Shown: positions 1 through 5,898 of the stretch, in pieces | Position numbering within the stretch: position 1 is the first letter of the stretch | Layout: every line of letters starts with the position of its first letter | NCBI GenBank assembly: GCA_035708745.1 | Contig: DASTFJ010000273.1 | Coordinates: 1 to 5,898 of the forward strand | Origin: JAMLHN01 sp035708745 | Lineage (GTDB): Bacteria > Chloroflexota > Chloroflexia > Thermomicrobiales > UBA6265 | Reading direction: 5' to 3' | Length of the DNA stretch: 5,898 bases | The notes under the pieces: model-generated | Told to the model about the DNA's origin: nothing | The model's database searches: none | The model's input: only the letters and a program-made list of their open reading frames with translations | Made by a program: the position numbers and the translations under genes

Positions 1-1029
1 GGCGAAGCTCCAGCAACAGAAGTTCCTGCACCTCCCACGGTGACTGAGGTGCCGTTGGCAGACTTCGCGTATTACGAAAGCCCAAATTGGGGATATATCT
101 TCAGCTGGGATACGAACAAATGGTCAGTCACCGATGAATCGAGTGAAAACGGCGTCGACCGGTTGTTGATTGCTGGTTCAGAGGGCTCCGTCGAACTGTT
201 AGGTGGGCAGGCGTACAGCGGCGATCCGGCAACGTGCCTGACTACTGCCGAGCAAAGTATCTGGACTGAGCCCGACGTCATGAATGTCCAAGGGGCTACC
301 GATGGCACCTACGATTTCGCATATAGCGACGATTGGAATGCCGGCAATACCTTCCAAATCGACTACACCGACGGCCAGGCACAGCTATGGAAGATCGATT
401 GCTACCAGTTGGCTCCTGGTGCGGAGGTTCTCAGGATCACCGTCGTCGGGTCATTCGAGCAGTTCGACCTGTACTGGAATGACCTGGTAAATATCTCGAC
501 TGATGTCGCATTTCCGCGGCGATCGTTCACAGGAATCGACGCCTCCGACGGCTATCTTACCGGTGCGGGAACTGGCTGCCCAAGCCAACCATATCCACCA
601 CGGCCCTTGCGCGATGGCGCGGGCTTCGAGGTTGGGATGGTTACCTGGTATAGATGGGCCGACTTGAACTCGCGGCCGTTGGCCGTACTTATTCTCGAGA
701 ACACCAGCGCAGTGGACCTCACGATCGACGCGCTGCAATTTCAACTTGTAGTTCTCGACCCTCGCACCAAAGCCGAAATCACTTCAATTCCTGTGACACA
801 GTTCGAATGGCTGAACTCAGCAGGAAATGAGTTTGATCCCGTACAGTCAATTGGTCCGGGTAGCCGTTCCATCCTGGGCCTAGGCTTTCAATTCTCGTCG
901 GGTCCTGACCAGTATCTGCACTTCGACATCAACTACTTGGGTCTCGATCCGGTTAACAGCCTTGTCGCGAAGCTCGATCCGGCCGGTTGCGGCGCTGCGG
1001 GTGGACGTGGGAAGCCAGTCAAGGCGTAG
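1..1029 (+). CDS. Secreted-type protein of unknown function, 5' end cut by window
   Basis: I do not recognise a named family. The frame is open from base 1 (342 residues visible, stop TAG at 1027-1029), so the GTG at 40 is probably internal. The visible N-terminus is a Pro/Ala/Glu/Thr-rich stretch (residues 1-20) that looks like a linker after a signal peptide or another domain outside the window. Residues about 22-175 (beginning YYESPNWGY) have the rhythm of a PsbP/Mog1-like fold: an aromatic 'ESPxWGY' opening and a closing strand ending in VAFP. Residues about 205-310 look like an Ig-like, DUF4352-type domain (LILENTSAVDLTIDALQF, then a 'PGSR' turn before a late strand). Both fold suggestions are inference from pattern only. 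Cysteines 79, 134, 193 and 330 recur in the downstream paralogue and could form disulfides outside the cell. The C-terminus is GGRGKPVKA. Base composition by eye is less GC-rich than in the pdh genes. The coding call is strong because of the paralogy; the function is unknown. Confidence 0.85.
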   Translation, partial: GEAPATEVPAPPTVTEVPLADFAYYESPNWGYIFSWDTNKWSVTDESSENGVDRLLIAGSEGSVELLGGQAYSGDPATCLTTAEQSIWTEPDVMNVQGATDGTYDFAYSDDWNAGNTFQIDYTDGQAQLWKIDCYQLAPGAEVLRITVVGSFEQFDLYWNDLVNISTDVAFPRRSFTGIDASDGYLTGAGTGCPSQPYPPRPLRDGAGFEVGMVTWYRWADLNSRPLAVLILENTSAVDLTIDALQFQLVVLDPRTKAEITSIPVTQFEWLNSAGNEFDPVQSIGPGSRSILGLGFQFSSGPDQYLHFDINYLGLDPVNSLVAKLDPAGCGAAGGRGKPVKA

Positions 1030-1166
1030 GAGTTGGTTGGGATGAACTCGACTGCGTAATTTCCTCGTCTCCCTGGATGGCCGGGCGGTCACACGCCTCG
1101 ATGCCACCGACCTTTGCCGCTCCTTCACTTGTAGCGAGGAACCACCCCTCTTGACGCGCTCGGTTT

Positions 1167-1184
1167 CCAGCGCGCCATCGCTGG
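1167..1184 (+). other. Short hairpin in the gap between the two paralogues
   Basis: CCAGCG (1167-1172) and CGCTGG (1179-1184) form a perfect 6-base-pair stem with a 6-base loop, 47 bases before the downstream ATG. No T-run follows, so it is not a convincing intrinsic terminator. It could be a leader structure of the downstream gene or chance in GC-rich DNA. I see nothing else firm in the 1030-1231 gap. Confidence 0.25.
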
Positions 1185-1215
1185 CAATGCAACTGAAACT
1201 CGCGTCATGTGATCG

Positions 1216-1221
1216 AAAGGA
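1216..1221 (+). promoter_or_regulatory. Ribosome binding site deciding the start at 1232
   Basis: AAAGGA ends 10 bases before the ATG at 1232, with a second purine patch (GGAAG, 1223-1227) closer in. This start places a classical signal peptide at the very N-terminus. An in-frame TTG at 1151 would instead put 27 unremarkable residues in front of the signal peptide. Confidence 0.55.
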
Positions 1222-1231
1222 CGGAAGACCA

Positions 1232-2632
1232 ATGCGTCGATCGAAGGCACCGGGCTCGATTCTGCTCGTCGCGATCCTGTTGGCTGCTTCGCTCGTTTCA
1301 ACTGTTGCGCAATCAGACCAGGTGGGTGAGTTCGGCGAAATACGTCTCGAGGCAGTGAAGGCAAATTCAAGTCAGGTGTTGCCAGGCGCTTGCTACTCGA
1401 TCTCCGGCTTCGAATTTTGTGATGACGACGGCGACGGCCTCGTCATCGTTACGGATGTTCCAATCGGCGAATACATTGTGACGGAGACAATCGCGCCTCA
1501 GGGCTTCGAGATCGCGCCTCCTTTCGCACTTTTTGTCGACCCTTTGCTTCCGGAAGGTTCTGACGATGTTGTCGTTCATCGCCAAATCGGCAGCGAAGAT
1601 CCGTTCAATAGCTTCGAATTTGCCGCCGAAAACCCAGTGTTCTTCGAGAGTCCGACCTGGGGTTTCATGATTCGATGGGATGCGCTCGACTTCACGGCCG
1701 GCGACCAGACCTCGGCGTCAGGAACCGACCATCTGGAGCTGCATGGGGCCGCCGGCGATGTGAACTACTGGGGCTATCGAGGATTCGACGGGATCCCGGC
1801 CGCATGCCTGGAGTCCCGGGTGCGCCAGCTTCGGAACGATCCCTCGATAATCGACATCCACCCGGTCGTCGACGCCGCGGGTTTGAGTTTCGAGTCTTCC
1901 TCGATGTTCCTGGCCGAGAACGCGTACGAACTCGTCTTCCGCGACGGGCGCGCGCTGGCGATGATGATCACCTGCCATCAATTGGTTCCTGGCGAAGCGG
2001 TGCTGCTAGTCGAAATCTCGGCGCCATTCGAGCCACTCGACGATCAGTCCTGGTGGATACTGGAGAATGTCTCCAGGTCCATCGCTTTCCCGCGCAGCAC
2101 CTTCCAGGCTCCGGGCCCGCGCTACTACTACCTGGTAAATCCAATACCCCGCGATTGCGCCGGTTCGGGCGGACCGAATCTTGGAGAGCCGCAACTCGTC
2201 TATGACGCCAATGGACGAGAAGTTGCGTTCGTGTCAGTCTCCAAGCGATGGGGAAACCAGGCAACGCCGCCAAGCATCGAACTCCTCATCGAGAACACCG
2301 GGGCCGTACCGCTCTCTGTCGATGCAAGTCGATTTCGATTCCTCGTGCGCGACCCCGAAACGGGGCTCCGGCGCGGCCCTCTCACACAGACTCCTTTTCA
2401 ATGGGTCTATGCCCCGGGTGACCTCACGAATCCGATACAAATCCTCGAGCCGGGCCGTCGCGCCATCGTCACACTTCGATTCGCCTATCCAATGAATCTC
2501 CAGGCCTATGAGATTCGTGAGATTCACTACGAGGGCGCGACCTCGATTCGCAATCCATTCGCCGCATTCGATTACGGCGATGGTTGCATGGGTGCTGGTG
2601 GAGGACGTGGCAAGCCGGTGAGATCGTCATAG
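1232..2632 (+). CDS. Secreted protein: signal peptide, SpaA/Cna-B-like domain, paralogue body
   Basis: A 466-residue protein of unknown function. Residues 1-26 are a clear signal peptide: basic MRRSK, hydrophobic ILLVAILLAASLV, likely cleavage after T-V-A26. Residues about 33-116 look like a prealbumin-fold SpaA/Cna-B domain, with GACYSISG (52-59), an acidic DDDGDG loop (64-69) and the hallmark GEYIVTETIAPQGF (79-92). Residues about 131-290 and 325-440 match the upstream protein domain for domain: FESPTWGF against YESPNWGY, SIAFPRSTF against DVAFPRRSF, and LLIENTGAVPLSVDASRF against LILENTSAVDLTIDALQF. Cysteines 192, 248, 309 and 452 are shared with it; C54 and C63 are extra and lie in the SpaA-like domain. 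There is no C-terminal membrane helix or LPXTG signal, so release or non-covalent retention outside the membrane is inferred. The gene lies 202 bases after its paralogue and may have its own promoter, which I could not identify. A surface or adhesion role is possible but unproven. Signal peptide and paralogy are strong; the SpaA call is good; the body fold is tentative. Confidence 0.9.
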   Translation: MRRSKAPGSILLVAILLAASLVSTVAQSDQVGEFGEIRLEAVKANSSQVLPGACYSISGFEFCDDDGDGLVIVTDVPIGEYIVTETIAPQGFEIAPPFALFVDPLLPEGSDDVVVHRQIGSEDPFNSFEFAAENPVFFESPTWGFMIRWDALDFTAGDQTSASGTDHLELHGAAGDVNYWGYRGFDGIPAACLESRVRQLRNDPSIIDIHPVVDAAGLSFESSSMFLAENAYELVFRDGRALAMMITCHQLVPGEAVLLVEISAPFEPLDDQSWWILENVSRSIAFPRSTFQAPGPRYYYLVNPIPRDCAGSGGPNLGEPQLVYDANGREVAFVSVSKRWGNQATPPSIELLIENTGAVPLSVDASRFRFLVRDPETGLRRGPLTQTPFQWVYAPGDLTNPIQILEPGRRAIVTLRFAYPMNLQAYEIREIHYEGATSIRNPFAAFDYGDGCMGAGGGRGKPVRSS

Positions 2633-2718
2633 CCAGCCCAGGCCGTTTCGCGGCGCGATTCGCTCAGTTCCCCACCACGTTTTGCCGCAATTCTGGCGGA
2701 ATGCTTCATGCTGCCATG

Positions 2719-2728
2719 AGGCCGGCCT
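2719..2728. promoter_or_regulatory. 10-base perfect palindrome upstream of pdhA
   Basis: AGGCCGGCCT is a perfect 10-base palindrome about 24 bases upstream of the candidate -10 box, beside where a -35 element would sit. It could be a repressor site for the pdh operon. In GC-rich DNA such a palindrome may also be chance. Confidence 0.2.
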
Positions 2729-2757
2729 GAACGCCTGATCGCTGGGTTGGGTACAAT
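2728..2757 (+). promoter_or_regulatory. Candidate sigma-70-type promoter of the pdh operon
   Basis: TACAAT at 2752-2757 matches five of six bases of the TATAAT -10 consensus. No good -35 box is present: the best at 18-base spacing is TGAACG (2728-2733), matching three of six. If this is used, transcription would begin near 2764, giving a leader of roughly 120 bases before pdhA. The call rests mainly on the -10 box and its position in the only sizeable gap before the operon. Confidence 0.4.
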
Positions 2758-2758
2758 C

Positions 2759-2775
2759 TGACAACCTGGCTGTCA
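2759..2775. promoter_or_regulatory. 5-7-5 dyad at the presumed transcription start
   Basis: TGACA (2759-2763) and TGTCA (2771-2775) are perfect inverted repeats separated by 7 bases, immediately downstream of the candidate -10 box. A 17-base dyad in this place is typical of a repressor operator, although no specific regulator can be named. It could also be a small hairpin at the 5' end of the transcript. Confidence 0.3.
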
Positions 2776-2776
2776 C

Positions 2777-2815
2777 GCCTTCCTTGTTTCGTCGTGCATA
2801 TGCAAAGAGGAAGGC
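2777..2815 (+). promoter_or_regulatory. Leader stem-loop 1 before pdhA
   Basis: GCCTTCCT (2777-2784) pairs perfectly with AGGAAGGC (2808-2815), and a G-U pair can extend the stem inwards. The 23-base loop contains a perfect 10-base palindrome, TGCATATGCA (2795-2804). No T-run follows, so it is not a standard terminator. It lies wholly inside the expected untranslated leader of the pdh transcript and may affect stability or regulation, or the palindrome may bind a protein. Confidence 0.4.
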
Positions 2816-2827
2816 CGGACGCGACCG

Positions 2828-2870
2828 GCTCCGGGTTTCGACAGGAATGGGCCCGTTGCGAATCCGGAGC
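2828..2870 (+). promoter_or_regulatory. Leader stem-loop 2 just before the pdhA ribosome binding site
   Basis: GCTCCGG (2828-2834) pairs with CCGGAGC (2864-2870). A G-U pair (2835 with 2863), a one-base bulge (2836) and four more pairs (TTCG 2837-2840 with CGAA 2859-2862) extend it to about 12 pairs with an 18-base loop. It ends 4 bases before the GGAG ribosome binding site, so it could influence translation initiation of pdhA. It matches no riboswitch class I know. Confidence 0.4.
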
Positions 2871-2874
2871 GATC

Positions 2875-2878
2875 GGAG
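2875..2878 (+). promoter_or_regulatory. Ribosome binding site of pdhA
   Basis: GGAG sits 6 bases before the ATG at 2885, the ideal distance. The flanking GATC copies (2871-2874 and 2878-2881) could form a very small hairpin over it, but with only 4 pairs and a 3-base loop this is weak. Confidence 0.65.
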
Positions 2879-2884
2879 ATCAGA

Positions 2885-3952
2885 ATGGCGACATCGCGAG
2901 AAACCACCAAGAAAAAGCGCACTGCCGCCGCGACCAATGGCGACAAGCCTCACGTACCCGAGGTCAGTCCGGAGCAGCTGCTCGAGTTCTATCGGAAGAT
3001 GGTGCTCGTGCGTTCGTTCGAAGAAGCCTGTCAGACCGCTTTCCGGCAGGGCAAGGTCGGCGGCTACCTACACATGTACATCGGGCAGGAGGCAATCGCC
3101 ACCGGCTTGCTGGCGACCGTGCAACCGGACGACCGTATCATCACCGCCTACCGCGATCATGCGCATGTGCTCTTGCTGGGGGCCACCCCGAACGAGGTGA
3201 TGGCCGAGCTCTATGGCAAGGGCACCGGGCTGGTGAAGGGCAAGGGCGGCTCGATGCACCTGTTCGATGTCGAAAACCAGTTCTGGGGTGGCTATGGCAT
3301 CGTCGGCGGGCATATCCCGCTCGGGGTCGGCATGGCCTATGCCCAGCGCTATCTGCCGGACAATAACGGCATCACCCAGCTCTATCTCGGGGACGGCGCC
3401 ATCCACAATGGCGCGTTTCATGAGGGGGCGAATCTCTCCGGACTGTGGGGCAAAGAAGGACTGAATCCCTGCCTCTTCGTGCTGGAAAACAACCAGTACG
3501 GGATGGGCACCAGCATCGAACGGGCTACCGCCAACACGAACCTCATCTCGAAATTCGATTCCTATGCGATCCCGAACGAAACGGTCGACGGCATGGATGT
3601 CGAAGCAGTCTACGCCGCCGCGGTACGCCTGACCGAGCAGGTGCGCGAAACCGCCGCGCCCTATGCGCTGGAAGCGATGACCTACCGCATCTCGCCCCAC
3701 GGCGCAGCCGACTTCCTGGAGAAATATCGCTCCAAGGATGAGGTGCGCGAAGCCCGCAAGCGCGACCCGATCGGTCTGACCGAGAACAAGCTGCTCGACC
3801 GCGATATCGTGACCGAGGACGAGATCGCCAAAATCCGCGAGGAATCCCACCAGGTGGTGGCCGACGCGGTCAAGTTCGCCGAAGAGAGCCCCGAGCCCGC
3901 GCTCGAAGAGCTGCTCACCGATGTCTACGCCGAGCCGGAAGCGGTCGGGTAG
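2885..3952 (+). CDS. pdhA: Pyruvate dehydrogenase E1 component, alpha subunit
   Basis: With PdhB this forms the E1 enzyme, which decarboxylates pyruvate on thiamine diphosphate and reductively acetylates the lipoyl group of E2 in the cytoplasm. The 355-residue length fits the alpha family. Visible motifs in order: IGQEAIATGL (66-75), YRDHAH (89-94), KGKGGSMHLFD (118-128), GGYGIVGGHIPLGVGMA (135-151), and the thiamine-diphosphate/Mg motif starting GDG (169-171) and ending ENN (201-203), followed by QYGMGT. Then come VDGMDV (234-239), TYR (266-268) with the conserved loop His272, and the C-terminal ELLTDVYAE (342-350). An N-terminal extension of about 25 residues is rich in Lys, Thr and Ala and is probably disordered. 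The His loop reads SPHGAAD where most relatives have GHS. pdhB follows after 21 bases. Acetoin or branched-chain dehydrogenase E1 alpha are the alternatives; the YGMGT and DVYAE signatures favour pyruvate. Confidence 0.95.
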   Translation: MATSRETTKKKRTAAATNGDKPHVPEVSPEQLLEFYRKMVLVRSFEEACQTAFRQGKVGGYLHMYIGQEAIATGLLATVQPDDRIITAYRDHAHVLLLGATPNEVMAELYGKGTGLVKGKGGSMHLFDVENQFWGGYGIVGGHIPLGVGMAYAQRYLPDNNGITQLYLGDGAIHNGAFHEGANLSGLWGKEGLNPCLFVLENNQYGMGTSIERATANTNLISKFDSYAIPNETVDGMDVEAVYAAAVRLTEQVRETAAPYALEAMTYRISPHGAADFLEKYRSKDEVREARKRDPIGLTENKLLDRDIVTEDEIAKIREESHQVVADAVKFAEESPEPALEELLTDVYAEPEAVG

Positions 3953-3953
3953 C

Positions 3954-3962
3954 AGGAAAGGA
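3954..3962 (+). promoter_or_regulatory. Ribosome binding site of pdhB
   Basis: AGGAAAGGA lies directly after the pdhA stop codon and ends 11 bases before the ATG at 3974, slightly longer than ideal. It supports coupled expression from one transcript. Confidence 0.55.
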
Positions 3963-3973
3963 CACACCGTTCG

Positions 3974-4960
3974 ATGCCTGTCGTTACCTACCGCGAAGCT
4001 ATCAAATCCGCGATGTCGGAAGAGATGGAGCGCGACGAGCGCGTCGTCCTGATAGGCGAGGACATCGGTCTGTACGGGGGCACCCACCTGGTGACCGATG
4101 GTCTGCTCGACCGGTTCGGTCCGAAGCGGGTGATCGATACCCCTATCGCCGAAGGCGGGTTTACCGGCGCGGCGATCGGGATGGCGATGGCGGGGATGCG
4201 CCCCATTGTCGAGATGATGACCTGGAATTTCTCCTTCCAGGCCGCCGACCAGATCATCCAGAATGCGGCCAAGATCCGCTATTTCTCCGGCGGGCAGGCC
4301 TCGGTGCCGCTGGTGATTCGCGGTCCGAACGGCGGTGGCGTGCAGCTTTCCGCGCAACACACCCACAGCCTGGAAGGGTTCTATGGCCACTTCCCCGGGC
4401 TCAAGGTGGTCGCTCCAGCGACGCCATACGACGCCCACGGGATGATGACCGAGGCGATCCGCGACCCGGATCCCGTCCTGATCCTGGAGGCGGGCGCGCT
4501 TTACGGCACCAAGGGCGAAGTGCCCGAGGCGGAGTACACGGTTCCCTTCGGCAAGTCGCGCATCGCGCGTGAGGGAACCGATGTGACCCTGATCGGCTAC
4601 GGCCGGCAGGTCAATCTGCTGCTAAAGGTCGCCGAGCGGATGGCCAAGGACGAGGGGATCGAGGCAGAAGTCGTCGATCTGCGCTCGATCCGGCCGTTCG
4701 ATACGGAGACCATCGTCGAATCGGTCAAGAAGACCAACCGGGCGGTGGTGGTCGAAGAGCAATGGCGCTGGTTCAGTGTCGCCTCCGAGGTCGCCGCCCA
4801 TTTGCAGGAGCACGCATTCGACTATCTCGACGCCCCGGTCGAGCGGGTCAGCGGCGCGGAGGTACCGGCCCCCTACGCGCGCAATCTCGAAATCGCGGCA
4901 TTCCCAAGTGAAGACGATGTCATCGACGCGGTCCACCGCGTTCTGTACCGGAGGAAATAA
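3974..4960 (+). CDS. pdhB: Pyruvate dehydrogenase E1 component, beta subunit
   Basis: Partner of PdhA in the E1 heterotetramer: it supplies the other half of the thiamine-diphosphate site and the contact to E2. The 328 residues match the usual length. Visible motifs: TYREAI (5-10), LIGEDIGLYGG (26-36), DTPIAEGGFTGAAIGMA (55-71) with the conserved Glu60 that activates the cofactor in this family, then FQAADQIIQNAAKIRYFSGG (88-107). These are followed by RGPNGGG (116-122), AQHTHSLE (127-134), PGLKVVAPATPYDA (141-154), the C-terminal transketolase-type domain with VVDLRSIRPFD (233-243) and VVVEE (258-262), and PAPYARNLE (298-306). AQHTHSLE has Thr where Ser is commonest, a mild change. The ATG at 3974 starts exactly at the usual family N-terminus. 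Its last codons contain the ribosome binding site of pdhC, which begins 3 bases after the stop. Confidence 0.96.
   Translation: MPVVTYREAIKSAMSEEMERDERVVLIGEDIGLYGGTHLVTDGLLDRFGPKRVIDTPIAEGGFTGAAIGMAMAGMRPIVEMMTWNFSFQAADQIIQNAAKIRYFSGGQASVPLVIRGPNGGGVQLSAQHTHSLEGFYGHFPGLKVVAPATPYDAHGMMTEAIRDPDPVLILEAGALYGTKGEVPEAEYTVPFGKSRIAREGTDVTLIGYGRQVNLLLKVAERMAKDEGIEAEVVDLRSIRPFDTETIVESVKKTNRAVVVEEQWRWFSVASEVAAHLQEHAFDYLDAPVERVSGAEVPAPYARNLEIAAFPSEDDVIDAVHRVLYRRK
4950..4954 (+). promoter_or_regulatory. Ribosome binding site of pdhC inside the end of pdhB
   Basis: GGAGG within the last pdhB codons stands 9 bases before the GTG at 4964. It decides for the GTG start over the in-frame ATG at 4979 and suggests translational coupling with pdhB. 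Confidence 0.65.
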
Positions 4961-4963
4961 GCC

Positions 4964-5898
4964 GTGTCGACGGTGATCATGCCCAAAATGGGCGATGGAA
5001 TGGAAGAAGGCACCCTGCTGCGCTGGCTGAAAAGCGTCGGCGATCAGGTGGACGCGGGCGATCCGATCGCCGAGATCGAGACCGACAAGGTCGCGCTCGA
5101 GATCGAGGCGGCCGAAAGCGGCTACCTGATCCAGACGCTGGTGACCGAGGGGCAGACCGTGCCCATCGGCACCGCCATCGCGCAGATCGGCGCCGAGGGG
5201 GAAGCTCCGGCGGAGGCTGCTCCAGCCGCGGCCGCTGCCGAGGCGCCAAAGACCGAAGCACCGAAGGCAGAAGCCGCCCCGGTGCAGGAAGCGCCGGCCC
5301 CAGCCGCCGAGCCGGTCGCCGCCAGCGCGGCCGCTCCGGCGCCGCAGGTGGAAACGGCCCCGGCGGCTCCGGCCCGCGCCGATGGCGAGAAGCTGCGCGC
5401 CTCCCCGCTGGTGAAGCGCCTGGCCGCCGAGCACGATATCGATCTCTCCGGTATTCCCGGCACCGGTCCGGGCGGTCGCATCGTCAAAGACGATCTGGCG
5501 CCCTATCTGACCGGCGCTCGTCCGAAACCGACCGCCGCTCCGGCTCCTGCCACCACAGCACCAGCAACAGTTCCGCTTGCCGCGTCTGCCGAGGGAGGTA
5601 CGCGCCCAGCGGGAGTTGCGCGCGAGATGAGTCGCATTCGCAGGACGACCGGCAAGCGCATGGCCGAATCCAAGGACGCGATCCCGCATTTCTATGTGGT
5701 TTCCGAGGTCGATATGACCGAGGCGCGCGCTTTCCGCGAGATGATCAACAGCGAGATCGAGGAGAAGGAGTCGAAGGTTTCCTTCAACGATTTGGTGGTC
5801 AAAGCCGCGGCGCTGGCGTTGCGCGATTTCCCGAATCTCAATGCGAGTCTCGAGGGCGATCAGCTCTACGACCACGCGAATATCGATATCAATATCGC
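4964..5898 (+). CDS. pdhC: Dihydrolipoamide acetyltransferase (E2), 3' end cut by window
   Basis: E2 core of the pyruvate dehydrogenase complex: its swinging lipoyl arm takes the acetyl group from E1 and the catalytic domain transfers it to CoA. 311 residues are visible from the GTG at 4964. Residues 1-76 form one lipoyl domain (MPKMGDGMEEG; lipoylated Lys42 in ETDKVALE). Residues about 78-143 are an Ala/Pro/Glu linker. Residues about 145-181 are the peripheral-subunit-binding domain (RASPLVKRLAAEHDID, then GTGPGGRIVKDDL). A second Ala/Pro/Thr linker covers about 185-215. The catalytic domain begins near 220 (MSRIRRTTGKRMAESK; IPHFYVVSEVDMTEA). The window ends before the HxxxDG catalytic motif, so activity cannot be confirmed from what is visible. 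Position after pdhA and pdhB supports a pyruvate rather than 2-oxoglutarate or branched-chain complex. E3 would be expected further downstream or elsewhere in the genome. Confidence 0.95.
   Translation, partial: MSTVIMPKMGDGMEEGTLLRWLKSVGDQVDAGDPIAEIETDKVALEIEAAESGYLIQTLVTEGQTVPIGTAIAQIGAEGEAPAEAAPAAAAAEAPKTEAPKAEAAPVQEAPAPAAEPVAASAAAPAPQVETAPAAPARADGEKLRASPLVKRLAAEHDIDLSGIPGTGPGGRIVKDDLAPYLTGARPKPTAAPAPATTAPATVPLAASAEGGTRPAGVAREMSRIRRTTGKRMAESKDAIPHFYVVSEVDMTEARAFREMINSEIEEKESKVSFNDLVVKAAALALRDFPNLNASLEGDQLYDHANIDINI

Noticed and set aside
40..42. GTG as the start of the first gene
   Set aside because: The frame continues open to base 1 with a linker-like Pro/Ala/Glu sequence. No ribosome binding site precedes the GTG and no signal peptide follows it.
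1151..1153. TTG as an earlier start of the second secreted protein
   Set aside because: It would bury the signal peptide behind 27 residues. The ATG at 1232 has a reasonable ribosome binding site.
2510..2525. GAGATTC repeated at a 9-base period
   Set aside because: Only two copies are present within coding sequence, which fits chance or a small codon-level duplication.
2642..2699. Possible terminator hairpins after the second secreted gene (GCCG/CGGC at 2642-2654, CCGC/GCGG at 2685-2699)
   Set aside because: The stems are only 4 pairs long and no T-run follows, so neither is a credible intrinsic terminator.
2784..3200. Open frames on the + strand overlapping the pdhA leader and 5' end
   Set aside because: They run out of frame through the conserved start of pdhA and contain no domain. 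They are shadows of pdhA.
3068..4438. Long open frame on the minus strand (456 codons) across pdhA and pdhB
   Set aside because: It runs opposite two genes with full family motifs. Its translation is rich in His, Arg, Gly and Asp with no recognisable domain, as expected from the complement of GC-rich coding DNA.
4979..4981. ATG as the start of E2
   Set aside because: The GTG at 4964 has GGAGG 9 bases upstream and gives the normal few residues before the MPKMG lipoyl motif.
4622..5875. Long open frame on the minus strand (417 codons) across pdhB and pdhC
   Set aside because: It is the antisense of E1 beta and the E2 linker. The Gly/Arg-rich composition is a by-product of the Ala/Pro-rich E2 linker.

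Overview
The window comes from a fairly GC-rich bacterium. Every supported gene lies on the + strand. The first 2.6 kb holds two related, secreted-type proteins of no recognised function. The remaining 3.3 kb holds the start of a pyruvate dehydrogenase operon. A secreted protein with a SpaA/Cna-B-like domain, the short two-gene form of E1 (separate alpha and beta) and a single-lipoyl E2 would fit a Chloroflexota bacterium, perhaps Thermomicrobia-like. That placement is an impression from protein style, not a search result. An actinobacterium-like or other high-GC host is not excluded.

Layout. Bases 1-1029 are the 3' part of a gene whose reading frame is open to the window edge. Bases 1232-2632 are a complete paralogue with a signal peptide and an added N-terminal SpaA/Cna-B-like domain. 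The two proteins share a two-part body, four cysteines in equivalent places and an almost identical Gly-Arg-Lys-rich C-terminus. The 202-base gap between them shows only a short hairpin and a ribosome binding site.

Bases 2633-2884 form an upstream region rich in dyad symmetry: a 10-base palindrome, a possible -10 box, a 5-7-5 dyad at the presumed transcription start, two larger stem-loops and a good ribosome binding site. Bases 2885-3952 (pdhA, E1 alpha), 3974-4960 (pdhB, E1 beta) and 4964-5898 (pdhC, E2, cut by the window end) follow with gaps of 21 and 3 bases, so they are almost certainly one transcript. E1 alpha and beta form the thiamine-diphosphate decarboxylase that passes an acetyl group to the lipoyl lysine of E2. 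E2 then makes acetyl-CoA. E3 (lipoamide dehydrogenase) is not in the window.

The metabolic operon itself is conventional. The less ordinary material is the paralogous secreted pair with its conserved C-terminal tail, the structured leader before pdhA, and an altered His-loop motif in E1 alpha. I see no mobile element, CRISPR array, tRNA or rRNA.
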